NCBI GenBank assembly: GCA_022793065.1
Contig: JAAWCE010000054.1
Span: 1-64,000, forward strand
Origin: Lachnospiraceae bacterium
GTDB taxonomy: Bacteria; Bacillota; Clostridia; Lachnospirales; Lachnospiraceae
Direction: 5' to 3'
Length of the DNA stretch: 64,000 nucleotides
Under the pieces are notes generated by a model. It did not search any database, was not told the origin of the DNA, and saw nothing but the letters and a program-made list of their open reading frames with translations. Of this stretch, positions 17,501 through 25,837 are shown piece by piece. Position 1 is the stretch's first letter. Each line of letters starts with the position of its first letter. The position numbers and the translations under genes are program-made.

Positions 17501-18326
17501 CCATATCTGGAAGGCGGCAATATCATATGAAGTGGACTGTTATGGACTCAGTGAAAGAATTCTATGGCAGATGTTGTATTCGGGGGCTTTTGTAGGGGAG
17601 AAAATGGAGATATTCCGATATTATGTGGCTCAGGGTCCCAATGCTGAACTTGAAACTGCATTTTTATCCCAATGCGCCTATGATTATTTTGTGCGGGAGA
17701 GGGTTATGGAGAAAGATGTGTTCCAGGAAATCCGTCAAGTATATTTGCGGGGGGAACCCGTGCAGAAAATATGCAAACTGGCCTATTTGAAATATGCCGC
17801 CGAAAGCAGGGAAGAGGCGGATGAAGAAGGGAAAGCCATGGAGGAAGCATTCCTGATGGAATTGTTAGGGGAAGGAATCCGATTGGAATTTTTCAAAAGC
17901 TTCAAGGAATGTGAGGCCGTGCAGCAGGAAATTGCGGATAAAACCATTTTGGAATATCATACAAGTCCTCAGATAAAAGCCAGGGTGCATTATGTGATTC
18001 CTGGTGAAGACGGCAGAGCGGGCGAGTATACGGCGGAGTATATGAAGGAAGTATACGGCGGGGTATATTTTAAAGAATTTGTACTTTTTTTTGGCGAGAG
18101 TTTACAGTATTACATTACGGAAGAACGGGACGGACAGGAACAATTGACAGAAAGCGGTACACTTTCAAAAAATGAGGACTACATAACGGAGGGGAGCGGC
18201 AGGTATGAGCTGATCAATGACATTGCAACCCGCAAATCCCTTCAGGAATATACGGTAATGGACAATCTGTTGGTGGAATATTACAGGAAGGATTTCATGA
18301 ACGGTAAAATGTTTGAATTGCGTTGA
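14544..18326 (+). CDS. DUF5717 family giant scaffold protein
   Basis: The protein has 1260 residues, no signal peptide and no membrane segment. The first 300 residues are beta-rich, with two similar blocks each holding a G-x-F-x-I-Y/C pattern, suggesting Ig-like domains. The rest is mainly helical with many Leu/Tyr/Glu-spaced helices that look like alpha-solenoid (TPR-like) repeats. A beta-rich segment near residues 750-830 resembles another Ig-like insertion (VRLKKVYVYQEG, EYTLTEGRTW). I assign DUF5717 from size, content and the following DUF5716 gene. No catalytic motif is seen; a large binding platform is the likely role. It overlaps or abuts the next gene and heads a four-gene operon. AGAGGGTGG precedes the ATG. 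Confidence 0.6.
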   Translation: MQKMVEQILKGNFDYENGSLDFSCEKLELFLKKGQKYEGSFRIYAPQGLYTDGMVTSSDWRMDCLTPEFAGAEAEILFRFHGEMLEEGDVVKGCFYVVSNRGEYYLPFVVSIEYPVLESSMGSIKTLSQFATLAKDHWTEACKLFYSPEFACIFTGDEAGLREDYRALTDVRDKGPSMDGNPGERRFSAAEEHSMEEFLFQAGKKQQVEFLAEEETISLELESVGSALGVMEYELVIVRNGWGYTRISIECKGDFLFTEKSILTEDDFVENRCRLPVFIDTNLCLKGRRYGRICLHHSYGALVIPVEVGMRPDSLARVRDPEEKQYMVRLMKLYQAFRLRKMSTSEWLKETGRLVESLVTVNENSMAARLFQAQIMITEGRKNEAGWILDYVSELYEKKRPDDTMLAYYLYLTTLIHEDAAYIGQVAGKVEHIYRRDTTNWRVAWLLLYLSEEYQRSDRSKWQLLEQLFASGCTSPVLYIEVLFLLNSNPALLRKLGSFEQQVVYYGIKHGFLRHEVAEQVCYLADRGKDYSHVLLKILKALYTKMDTRPSVKRQAAEDKPEETQESESITEDEHLMQEEMSLERTLLLQEICTLLIKKGKIGKKYFDWYEEGVKAKLRITNLYEYYLMSMDIEERDYRERMYPSGGKNSEGNEIPKTVLMYFSYQNRMDYVRNAYLYDYMLQRQEELGETYHTYRPKIEQFIVEQIQKGHIDRHLANLYQKLLRPEMLDEQSGASFSRLLFAHLIQVEDVRLKKVYVYQEGNLQPSEYTLTEGRTWVALYGNHYTIVFEDAWGNRFLKSTEYTIEKLMIPGKFLRWLLPMNTRNPELDFYMCEEDCIYKGIFHEGIERGLRIVTSGIADSKVKAELTLRILQYYYDSEQMRVLDQCLENLPTEEFSAGQRGEVIKFMVLRKKYELAGQWLEKYGPYVVEPGILAQLLEPLMEKCNMAEQPVLTAAAVYAFRKKKYGSTMLRFLAMYYQGMTRNLRHIWKAAISYEVDCYGLSERILWQMLYSGAFVGEKMEIFRYYVAQGPNAELETAFLSQCAYDYFVRERVMEKDVFQEIRQVYLRGEPVQKICKLAYLKYAAESREEADEEGKAMEEAFLMELLGEGIRLEFFKSFKECEAVQQEIADKTILEYHTSPQIKARVHYVIPGEDGRAGEYTAEYMKEVYGGVYFKEFVLFFGESLQYYITEERDGQEQLTESGTLSKNEDYITEGSGRYELINDIATRKSLQEYTVMDNLLVEYYRKDFMNGKMFELR

Positions 18327-18363
18327 CAAAACTGTTCATAATGAAATGCAGGAGTGGACATAC

Positions 18364-19659
18364 ATGGGGCTTCTAAGCGGTAACAAATTGATTGTGGGAT
18401 ATGAACTGGGCAATGAATACTGTCAGATCAGCTATGCCTTTTCGGCGGATGGAGCGGTAGAGACACTGTCTCAGGTGGCCGGGGAAGAGATCTATAATAT
18501 TCCTACGGTATTGTGTAAACGTTTTGGCGTAAATCAGTGGTATTATGGTCGGGAGGCTGTGAGACAGGCGGAAGAGGGACAAGGGATTCTGGTGGAAAAT
18601 ATATGGAATCTGGCCCTGGACGGGGAGTTGATTGTGATAGATGGGGAAAGTTATGACCCCATATCATTGATGGCCTTATTTTTTAAGCGGAGCATGGGGC
18701 TGTTATCCCAGGTGGGGACGCCGGAAAAGCTTACGGCCATGATGATTACCTGTGCATCGCTGAACCGTAGGATTCTGGAAGTGTTGTACCGCATGGTGGA
18801 CGGCATCCACTTGAAGAGGGACAGGGTGTCATTTCAGAGTTATATGGAAAGCTATTATAATTATATGCTGCGGCAGCCCGAAGAGCTTTGGGTCTACATG
18901 TCCATATTGTTTGAATACAGGGAAAATATGCTTAAGGTATATCGGCTGGAATGTAACAGGCATACAACCCCCATTGTCGTATTTATCGAACCCAAAGAAC
19001 AGCGGACTTTTATGGAGAAAATTCAAAGTTTTCGGGCGGACGGAGGAGAAGCTGCGGATGGGGAAAAGGATAAGGCGCTTGACAAGGCTTTTTTGGAGCT
19101 TGCGCAGGTGGTATGCAGCGACAGTCGAATTCGCAGCGTATTCCTCATTGGAGATGGATTCGGCGGGGATTGGATGAAAGACTCCCTCCGATATCTCTGT
19201 AAAGGAAGACGTGTATTTCAGGGGAATAATTTATTCAGCAAAGGAGCCTGTCACAGTGTACAGGAAAAAATGGAAGTCAGCGACATGGGGAAGACGCATG
19301 TTTTTCTCGGCACGGACAAGCTGAAAGCCAATGTGGGTATGGAAGTGCTCAGGCGGGGAGAGAGTTCCTATTGCGCTCTGCTGGATGCAGGGGTAAACTG
19401 GTATGAGGCCGAACAGGATGTGGAATTGTATTTACAGGATGGAAATGAGATTCTTCTGGTGGTAACGCCGTTAATTGGAAAGCAGGTGAAAACCATCAGG
19501 GTTGTGCTGGAAAATTTTCCGGCGTCAATAGCAAGATTAAGGCTGCATTTGTATCTGGAGGAGGAAAAACGTCTGGCTGTGGAAGTGGAAGATCTTGGTT
19601 TTGGTGAATTCCGTCTGCCTTCCGGAAGGATGTGGAAGGAAGAGGTAGAGATTTATTGA
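18364..19659 (+). CDS. DUF5716 family protein, probable Hsp70/actin-fold ATPase
   Basis: The protein has 431 residues from the ATG at 18364 (AGGAG nine bases upstream); a start at 18313 would overlap the previous gene and lacks such a site. The N-terminus, LIVGYELGNEYCQISYAF, fits the phosphate-1 loop of ASKHA ATPases (compare GIDLGTTNS in DnaK). Near residue 270, SVFLIGDGFGGDWMKDSL matches the adenosine loop, followed by a GACHSVQEKM stretch like the GAA helix of DnaK. The C-terminus is beta-rich, like a substrate-binding domain. I infer a divergent Hsp70-like ATPase working with the giant DUF5717 protein. ATP binding is untested. Confidence 0.6.
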   Translation: MGLLSGNKLIVGYELGNEYCQISYAFSADGAVETLSQVAGEEIYNIPTVLCKRFGVNQWYYGREAVRQAEEGQGILVENIWNLALDGELIVIDGESYDPISLMALFFKRSMGLLSQVGTPEKLTAMMITCASLNRRILEVLYRMVDGIHLKRDRVSFQSYMESYYNYMLRQPEELWVYMSILFEYRENMLKVYRLECNRHTTPIVVFIEPKEQRTFMEKIQSFRADGGEAADGEKDKALDKAFLELAQVVCSDSRIRSVFLIGDGFGGDWMKDSLRYLCKGRRVFQGNNLFSKGACHSVQEKMEVSDMGKTHVFLGTDKLKANVGMEVLRRGESSYCALLDAGVNWYEAEQDVELYLQDGNEILLVVTPLIGKQVKTIRVVLENFPASIARLRLHLYLEEEKRLAVEVEDLGFGEFRLPSGRMWKEEVEIY

Positions 19660-19677
19660 GAAAAGGGGTAAGAGGGA

Positions 19678-20529
19678 ATGAGGATTAGCGTCAGTGTGGG
19701 AGAATATGCGAAAACGCCTTATTATGTGCCCGGCATCGAGAGAAATGTATATTGTATGGAAGAACTTTGTTATTGTATCAAAGAAGATGCGTTCCTGTTG
19801 GATTTGACTTTTCTCAATGATGACTTGTTGGATTGGATTGAGGGGGAATGTGGTTTGAAAGAGCTTGCAAAGGCCCTGTTTCCTCTTGTGCATAAGCAGG
19901 GATCTCTCAGTTCTTTTGCAGTGACGATTTTGCAGTATGTAGGACTTTATGACAGTGATACCATAAAACAGACAGAGCAGGTGTTAAAACAGGCGGCGGG
20001 ATTGAGCGCAATTGAGAGGCGTAAGACGCAGATAGATCACATGGTCAGAAAAAAAATGTATCTTATGGCATTAAACGGATATGACGCATTGCTGCAGAAA
20101 TGGCAGGAACAGGACGCGCAGGGGGCGCCTCTGCCGGCAGTAAGCTGTCTGGCTGCAATTTGGCACAATAAGGGCGTGGCATATGCGGGAATGATGCGTT
20201 ATGACAGAGCGGCAGAGTGTTTCTTAAAGGCGTGCGAGTTGGAGCCGGAAGGCGGCAAGTATGTGGATTATCTGGCGGCCATGCGTATGCAGTTAAGTGA
20301 AAAGGAATATGTGGATTTGGTGGCGGAACATGGAGTGCTGCATCATGACAGTCTGGAATTGGAAAAGAAATATGAGAGGTTTGCGGGGGAGTGGGAACAG
20401 CAGCCGGATTATTTAAGGTTATATAACAGGCAGGAGCTGCGAAGCAATCACAGACAAAAGTATCTGGAGGAAAATGAGCGTCTGGTACAGGCATTAAAGG
20501 ACAGTTATCGCAGGACAATGGGAGTATAA
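19678..20529 (+). CDS. TPR-containing protein of the DUF5717 operon
   Basis: The protein has 283 residues, soluble. The N-terminal 60 residues are beta-like (RISVSVGEYAKTPYYVPGI). A clear tetratricopeptide unit lies near residues 160-195 (IWHNKGVAYAGMMRYDRAAECFLKACELEP). The C-terminal 80 residues are charged helices, probably coiled coil. It sits 18 bases after the DUF5716 gene and five bases before the next gene. In this context a co-chaperone or adaptor role for the Hsp70-like neighbour is plausible; that is inference. No homologue with known function is recognised. Confidence 0.7.
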   Translation: MRISVSVGEYAKTPYYVPGIERNVYCMEELCYCIKEDAFLLDLTFLNDDLLDWIEGECGLKELAKALFPLVHKQGSLSSFAVTILQYVGLYDSDTIKQTEQVLKQAAGLSAIERRKTQIDHMVRKKMYLMALNGYDALLQKWQEQDAQGAPLPAVSCLAAIWHNKGVAYAGMMRYDRAAECFLKACELEPEGGKYVDYLAAMRMQLSEKEYVDLVAEHGVLHHDSLELEKKYERFAGEWEQQPDYLRLYNRQELRSNHRQKYLEENERLVQALKDSYRRTMGV

Positions 20530-20534
20530 AAGGG

Positions 20535-21701
20535 ATGGGATTATTTTCTAAATTATTTCGCAGGAAAAACCGTCAGGAAGTGCTGGCGGATGATTGGGAA
20601 AGCATTGTATACGACAGGGGAGATGTGAATTTTCGCGACCAGGAGCAGCGGTATGAATATATAAAAAGCTGCCTGGAACAGATGGAGGAAGCGGAGCGGG
20701 AGGTTCAATTGCTCACCGGAGAATATTCGGTGGTTACTTCTTATTTGACGGATATAGAAGAGATAGAAGCGCTGCCGGAAGAAGAACGTGAGGAGCTGAA
20801 CGGTATTGCCAGAAGGCTGATGGCATTGGAGCAGGAACGTCAACGGTATCAGGGCAGGGAAAACCGTATGATGGATGGTGATTTTTATCGTCTGCGCAAG
20901 CAGGAAGATGAAATTCAGGAAGGTATTGGCAAGTTAAAGGAATGTGAGAATTATGGAGCAGTGGTCAGACAGGATATGCAGCGGTTGGACAGGGAACGTC
21001 ATGCTTATGAGTATCGCAGGCAGGAGCTGGATGTTTTTCTGAATAATCTGCGGGGAATGGTGGTAATATTTATCACTGCCTTTGGATTGTGTATTATTTT
21101 GCTTTTGGTGCTGCAGTTTTTTATGGATATGAATACAAGGGAAGGGTATCTGTTGGCAGTTGCGGCGATTGCCATTGCAGTTACCTGTCTGTGGGTGAAA
21201 TATACCGATGGAGATCGGGAGCTGCGGCATGTGGAAAAGGCCATAAATAAACTGATCCAGCTTCAGAACAAAGTAAAAATTCGGTATGTCAACAACAAGA
21301 ATCTATGTGATTATCTCTGTGTTAAGTACGGTACGAAAAATGCGGCGTCCCTGGAACGGTTGTGGTATCAATATCTGGACGAAAGGGAAGAACGGAAACA
21401 GTATGCGGAAGCGGAAGCTAAGACAGAATATTATCAAAGGCAGTTGATTGACAGAATGTCAAATTACCGTGTGGCAAGTCCGGAGAGATGGATTGGACAG
21501 CCTGCGGCGCTTTTGGACAAGCGGGAGATGGTGGAGATTCGTCACGATTTGATTGTACGCAGGCAGGCATTGCGTAAGCAGATGGATTATAATAACGATG
21601 TGGCCGATACGGCCAGTAAGGAAATTCAGGATATTGCGGATAAATATCCCGCGTATGCGCCTGAGATTATGGAGATGGTGGCGCAGTACAGACAAGGATG
21701 A
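20535..21701 (+). CDS. Coiled-coil membrane protein of the DUF5717 operon
   Basis: The protein has 388 residues. Residues about 35-170 are a charged coiled coil, followed by two adjacent transmembrane segments (about 172-195 and 199-218). A second long coiled coil runs to the C-terminus. Both coiled coils should face the cytosol, since only a short loop separates the two membrane passes. No enzymatic motif is seen. As the last gene of the operon it would tether the DUF5717/Hsp70-like/TPR set to the membrane; this is inference from gene order. The purB promoter begins right after it. Confidence 0.7.
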   Translation: MGLFSKLFRRKNRQEVLADDWESIVYDRGDVNFRDQEQRYEYIKSCLEQMEEAEREVQLLTGEYSVVTSYLTDIEEIEALPEEEREELNGIARRLMALEQERQRYQGRENRMMDGDFYRLRKQEDEIQEGIGKLKECENYGAVVRQDMQRLDRERHAYEYRRQELDVFLNNLRGMVVIFITAFGLCIILLLVLQFFMDMNTREGYLLAVAAIAIAVTCLWVKYTDGDRELRHVEKAINKLIQLQNKVKIRYVNNKNLCDYLCVKYGTKNAASLERLWYQYLDEREERKQYAEAEAKTEYYQRQLIDRMSNYRVASPERWIGQPAALLDKREMVEIRHDLIVRRQALRKQMDYNNDVADTASKEIQDIADKYPAYAPEIMEMVAQYRQG

Positions 21702-21708
21702 TTGCCTA

Positions 21709-21737
21709 TTGACTTATGACTTTGTGTAGGATATGAT
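21709..21737 (+). promoter_or_regulatory. purB: purB promoter
   Basis: TTGACT, a 17-base spacer and TATGAT, giving a leader of about 90 bases before the purB start codon. No purine riboswitch core is seen in that leader. Confidence 0.7.
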
Positions 21738-21833
21738 AGTTTCGGTAGTGAGAGGTTTGTGTGAGAGACTTTCAGAGTGTATTGGCAGTAAGAGAGTGCA
21801 AGTGGAAGTCCGTAAGATAAGGTAGGTGTGAAG

Positions 21834-23285
21834 ATGAGTACAGACAGATATGTAAGTCCGTTGTCAGAGAGGTATGCTAGTCGTGAAATGCAGTATATTT
21901 TTTCTCAGAATATGAAGTTTCGCACATGGCGGAAGTTATGGATTGCTTTGGCAGAGACGGAAAAAGAATTGGGGTTAAGTCAGAATGGTAAACCGGTGAT
22001 TACCGATGAACAGATAGAGGAATTAAAATCCCATGCGGATGATATTAATTATGAGGTGGCGCAGGCCAGAGAAAAGGAAGTGCGTCATGATGTTATGAGC
22101 CATGTATACGCCTATGGACAACAGTGTCCCAAGGCAGCGGGCATCATTCACTTAGGAGCTACGTCCTGTTATGTGGGCGATAATACAGATATTATAGTCA
22201 TGACAGAGGCGTTGAAGCTGGTTAAGAAAAAGCTGGTCAATGTGATTGCAAGGCTTTCTGAATTTGCGGATCGATATAAGGCGCAGCCCACGCTGGCATT
22301 TACACATTTTCAGCCCGCACAGCCAACCACAGTGGGAAAACGGGCGACTTTGTGGATGCAGGAATTTTATCTGGATTTGGAAGATCTGAATTATGTGCTG
22401 GAAGGAATGAAACTATTGGGGTCTAAGGGAACTACCGGTACCCAGGCTTCGTTTTTGGAACTTTTTGATGGGGACCAGGAAACCATTGACAAGATTGATC
22501 CAATGATTGCGGCCAAAATGGGTTTTCAGGAATGTGTTCCGGTGTCAGGACAGACCTATTCGAGGAAAATAGATACCAGAGTGGCAAATGTATTGGCTGG
22601 GATTGCCGCTTCCGCTCATAAAATGAGCAATGATATCCGGCTGCTTCAGCATTTGAAGGAAGTGGAGGAACCTTTTGAGAAAAGCCAGATTGGTTCTTCT
22701 GCAATGGCCTATAAGCGTAATCCCATGCGGAGTGAGCGAATTGCATCTCTTTCCCGTTATGTGATGATAGATGCGTTGAATCCGGCAATTACGTCCGCCA
22801 CACAGTGGTTTGAGCGTACATTGGATGATTCTGCCAATAAACGTCTGTCCATACCGGAGGGATTTCTGGCGGTGGACGGTATTCTGGACTTGTGCCTGAA
22901 TGTGGTGGATGGTCTGGTAGTATATCCAAAGGTCATTGAAAAGCGACTTATGAGCGAACTGCCTTTTATGGCAACGGAAAATATTATGATGGATGCGGTA
23001 AAAGCGGGTGGAAACCGCCAGGAACTGCATGAGCGTATCCGTGAGCTTTCTATGGAAGCCGGACGGAATGTGAAGGTGGAAGGACAGGAGAATAATCTTC
23101 TGGAGTTAATTGCCGGGGACGAGGCGTTTCATATGACTTTGGAAGATTTGCAGAAAACCATGGAGCCGGCCAGATATGTAGGACGTTCCAAGGAACAAGT
23201 GGAGGCTTTTCTGAAAAATGTAATTCACCCTCTTTTGGATGAAAACAAAGAATTGTTGGGCATGAAGGCTGAAATTAATGTGTAA
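21834..23285 (+). CDS. purB: Adenylosuccinate lyase
   Basis: This cytosolic enzyme splits SAICAR to AICAR and adenylosuccinate to AMP, both releasing fumarate. The protein has 483 residues from the ATG at 21834, beginning STDRYVSPLSERYAS as clostridial PurB proteins do; a GTG six bases earlier is less likely. Superfamily signatures are intact: HLGATSCYVGDN near residue 104, FTHFQPAQPTTVGKR near 160, and the mobile signature loop GSSAMAYKRNPMRSERI near residue 287. It has its own promoter. The next gene, a PurF paralogue, belongs to the same pathway. Confidence 0.97.
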   Translation: MSTDRYVSPLSERYASREMQYIFSQNMKFRTWRKLWIALAETEKELGLSQNGKPVITDEQIEELKSHADDINYEVAQAREKEVRHDVMSHVYAYGQQCPKAAGIIHLGATSCYVGDNTDIIVMTEALKLVKKKLVNVIARLSEFADRYKAQPTLAFTHFQPAQPTTVGKRATLWMQEFYLDLEDLNYVLEGMKLLGSKGTTGTQASFLELFDGDQETIDKIDPMIAAKMGFQECVPVSGQTYSRKIDTRVANVLAGIAASAHKMSNDIRLLQHLKEVEEPFEKSQIGSSAMAYKRNPMRSERIASLSRYVMIDALNPAITSATQWFERTLDDSANKRLSIPEGFLAVDGILDLCLNVVDGLVVYPKVIEKRLMSELPFMATENIMMDAVKAGGNRQELHERIRELSMEAGRNVKVEGQENNLLELIAGDEAFHMTLEDLQKTMEPARYVGRSKEQVEAFLKNVIHPLLDENKELLGMKAEINV

Positions 23286-23299
23286 AGAGACCGGAACAA

Positions 23300-23317
23300 G
23301 TTCCCGCGAACGGGAAC
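23300..23317 (+). other. Short hairpin after purB
   Basis: GTTCCCG-CGAA-CGGGAAC forms a 7-bp stem with a stable tetraloop. No T-run follows, so it may protect the purB mRNA 3' end rather than terminate. Confidence 0.5.
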
Positions 23318-23343
23318 TGGAATATAAACAGTCTCGGAACGCA

Positions 23344-23408
23344 GATGCCCGGAAGAAATTTTAGACTGTGCCTTTTACAGGCGAAAATTACTTCCCTGTA
23401 AGGGCATC
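23344..23408 (+). ncRNA. Structured leader upstream of the purF paralogue
   Basis: GATGCCC (23344-23350) pairs with GGGCATC (23402-23408). Inside, GGAAG pairs with CTTCC, AATTTT with AAAATT, and an apical CCT/AGG hairpin closes the structure. Four stacked helices in 65 bases are unlikely by chance. It ends about 35 bases before the start codon. The consensus of guanine/adenine riboswitches is not present. A cis-acting regulatory RNA is possible. Confidence 0.5.
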
Positions 23409-23443
23409 GAAGTGAAGAGACGGAACTGGAATAGGAGGAAACC

Positions 23444-24913
23444 ATGGGAGGTTTTTTTGGAGTTGCTTCAAAAGAGGATTGCGTGTTTGATTTATTTTTT
23501 GGAACGGATTACCATTCTCATTTGGGAACCAGACGTGCTGGAATGGTGGTTTACAGTAAAGAGCAGGGGTTTGACAGAGCCATTCACAATATTGAAAACG
23601 CCCCTTTCCGCACGAAATTTGATAAAGAAGTCAATACCATGAAGGGGAATATAGGTATTGGTTGTATATCAGATTATGAACCCCAGCCTTTGATGGTACG
23701 TTCTCATCATGGAACCTATGCAATTTCTACCGTGGGTAAAATTAATAATACGGATCAGCTCATTCGCAATTTGTTTGCAGGAGGACATTCTCATTTCCTG
23801 GAAATGAGCGGAGGGGATATCAATGCAACGGAATTGGTTGCCTCACTGATCAATCAAAAAGAAAATTTGGTGGAAGGTATTCGTTATGCACAGGAAAGCA
23901 TTGACGGTTCCATGACCATTTTGCTCATGACGCCAAAGGGGATTTATGCGGCCAGGGATTTGCTGGGCAGGACGCCGGTGTCTGTAGGGAAGCGTCGGGA
24001 TGCTCACTGTGTTTCGTTTGAGAGTTTTGCCTATTTGAATCTGGGATATGTGGCGGACAGAGAATTAGGTCCCGGTGAGATTGTGGTGGTGACGCCGGAG
24101 GGAGTCCACACTTTGGTGCAGCCGGGGAAGAAAATGAAGATTTGTACTTTCCTATGGGTATACTATGGTTATCCCTCATCGTCCTATGAGGGCATCAGCG
24201 TGGAAAAAATGCGTTATAATTGTGGCTCTCTGCTTGCGGAACGGGACAATGTAAAACCTGATATTGTGGCGGGAGTGCCGGATTCCGGCACGGCCCATGC
24301 CATCGGCTATGCCAACAGGTCGGGAATTCCTTTTTCAAGACCCTTTATTAAATATACACCAACCTGGCCTCGTTCCTTTATGCCATCCATACAGACACAG
24401 CGGGATTTGATTGCTAAAATGAAGCTGATACCAGTGCAGGATTTAATTCAGGGTAATAAATTGCTGTTAATTGACGATTCTATCGTAAGAGGAACACAGT
24501 TGCGGAGCACTACCGAATTTCTGTATCAAAGCGGTGCAAAGGAAGTGCATATTCGTCCGGCTTGTCCCCCACTGCTGTTTAGCTGTAAATATTTGAATTT
24601 TTCCCGTTCCGCATCGGAGATGGATTTAATTACCCGGCGGGTTATAAAGGAAATGAGGACTGAAGAAGGAAAATCCGATGACGAGGAAATGGGAAATCAT
24701 GTTAATTTGAGGCGCTATGCGGATCCTGACTCCTCCGAGTATAAGGAGATGGTGAACCGTATTGGGAAGCAGTTGAATTTTACCAGTCTGCGTTATCACA
24801 GGCTGGATGATATGATTGCATCTGTGGGAATTGACCGATGCAAGCTTTGTACTTATTGTTGGGATGGTGTAACCGGAGACGAAGGAGAGGAAGCTTCCGA
24901 CAGTATTCGGTAA
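23444..24913 (+). CDS. purF: Amidophosphoribosyltransferase-like protein with degenerate glutaminase
   Basis: The protein has 489 residues and aligns along the whole of PurF, which makes phosphoribosylamine from PRPP and glutamine. The phosphoribosyltransferase half is intact: VPDSGTAHAIGYA near residue 280 and the PRPP loop LLLIDDSIVRGTQLR near 345. Four cysteines in the right places for the Bacillus-type Fe-S cluster remain (KICTF, SCKYL, CKLCTYC). The N-terminal hydrolase half is not intact: the nucleophile Cys that should follow Met is Gly (MGGFFG), and the Arg, Asn-Gly and Asp contexts of glutamine binding are also changed. It may use free ammonia or a partner, or be a regulatory paralogue. 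A good AGGAGG lies upstream. Confidence 0.85.
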   Translation: MGGFFGVASKEDCVFDLFFGTDYHSHLGTRRAGMVVYSKEQGFDRAIHNIENAPFRTKFDKEVNTMKGNIGIGCISDYEPQPLMVRSHHGTYAISTVGKINNTDQLIRNLFAGGHSHFLEMSGGDINATELVASLINQKENLVEGIRYAQESIDGSMTILLMTPKGIYAARDLLGRTPVSVGKRRDAHCVSFESFAYLNLGYVADRELGPGEIVVVTPEGVHTLVQPGKKMKICTFLWVYYGYPSSSYEGISVEKMRYNCGSLLAERDNVKPDIVAGVPDSGTAHAIGYANRSGIPFSRPFIKYTPTWPRSFMPSIQTQRDLIAKMKLIPVQDLIQGNKLLLIDDSIVRGTQLRSTTEFLYQSGAKEVHIRPACPPLLFSCKYLNFSRSASEMDLITRRVIKEMRTEEGKSDDEEMGNHVNLRRYADPDSSEYKEMVNRIGKQLNFTSLRYHRLDDMIASVGIDRCKLCTYCWDGVTGDEGEEASDSIR

Positions 24914-24967
24914 TTTTCCTATACTCGAAAGATGACGATGTGTTTTGACATATTTCGGGGGTGATTT

Positions 24968-25708
24968 ATGTTAAGATTATGTTATGTAATAGTGGTTTCT
25001 CTGCCGTTTGTGGTTTATTATATCTGCAAAGCACATTATATTGAGCGGCATGGTGATAATTTTTCGGAAGAGAGACGTTATAAAATAGCTCGCAGGTGCA
25101 TTTCTATCATGATGTATAACGGGCGAATTGAGACCGAGAGTACTGGTCAGGAATTATTGCCCAAGGAAGGGGGATATGTAATGTATCCCAATCATCAGGG
25201 GAAGTATGACACGTTGGGGATTATGTATGCGCATCCAACCCCCTGTACGATTGTAATGGACGCCTATCGGTCCAAGCTTCCCATTGCGGATTCATTTATT
25301 GATCTTGTCCAGGGAAGCAGGCTGGACAAGCACGATATGAAGAGTCAGATGAAGACAATACTGAAGATTTCGGATGAAGTGAAAGCGGGACGCCGTTACA
25401 TTGTTTTTCCGGAAGGCGGTTATGACCACAATAAAAACTCCATGCAGGATTTTAGAGCGGGGTCTTTTAAGTGTGCTACCAAAGCCAGAGCGCCCATTGT
25501 TCCTGTGGCAATTATAGATTCCTATAAGCCCTTTGGCGTCAATTCTCTGCGCCGTGTCAGGACGCAGGTACATTTTCTGGAACCAATATTATATGAAGAA
25601 TATTATGAAATGACTACACAGGAGATTTCTGATTTGGTAAAATCAAGAATTGCATGTACCATAGAAAAACAACTGAGAGAAAAGAATAAAAAAGCAAAAG
25701 TAAAGTAA
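24968..25708 (+). CDS. plsC: 1-acyl-sn-glycerol-3-phosphate acyltransferase
   Basis: The 246-residue membrane-associated enzyme acylates lysophosphatidic acid in phospholipid synthesis. It has one N-terminal hydrophobic segment (about 5-22), then the acyltransferase motifs: NHQGKYD (HX4D variant) near residue 76, and FPEGGY near 154 in place of FPEGTR. A basic C-terminal tail follows. GGGGGTGA lies upstream of the ATG. The stem-loop at 25739-25792 ends the transcript. Confidence 0.88.
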   Translation: MLRLCYVIVVSLPFVVYYICKAHYIERHGDNFSEERRYKIARRCISIMMYNGRIETESTGQELLPKEGGYVMYPNHQGKYDTLGIMYAHPTPCTIVMDAYRSKLPIADSFIDLVQGSRLDKHDMKSQMKTILKISDEVKAGRRYIVFPEGGYDHNKNSMQDFRAGSFKCATKARAPIVPVAIIDSYKPFGVNSLRRVRTQVHFLEPILYEEYYEMTTQEISDLVKSRIACTIEKQLREKNKKAKVK

Positions 25709-25738
25709 AAATGAACGAAAGTAAAAAAGTATCAACAT

Positions 25739-25792
25739 AAAAACGATATGAAAAAGGGTGTCTCCATAAAAGCCGTTTTTCATATCGTTTTT
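25739..25792. terminator. Bidirectional terminator between plsC and purC
   Basis: Arms 25739-25755 and 25776-25792 pair over about 17 bases (core ACGATATGAAAAA with TTTTTCATATCGT). A-rich and T-rich flanks provide a U-tract in both directions for the two convergent genes. Confidence 0.92.
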
Positions 25793-25837
25793 ATTTATGA
25801 CAAAAGAATTCCCGGAAATTATCTTCCTTTTAGGGCA

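Noticed and set aside
21738..21833. Purine riboswitch upstream of purB
   Set aside because: The conserved junction and loop sequences of the purine aptamer are not present; only a plain leader is seen. The purA leader was rejected on the same ground.
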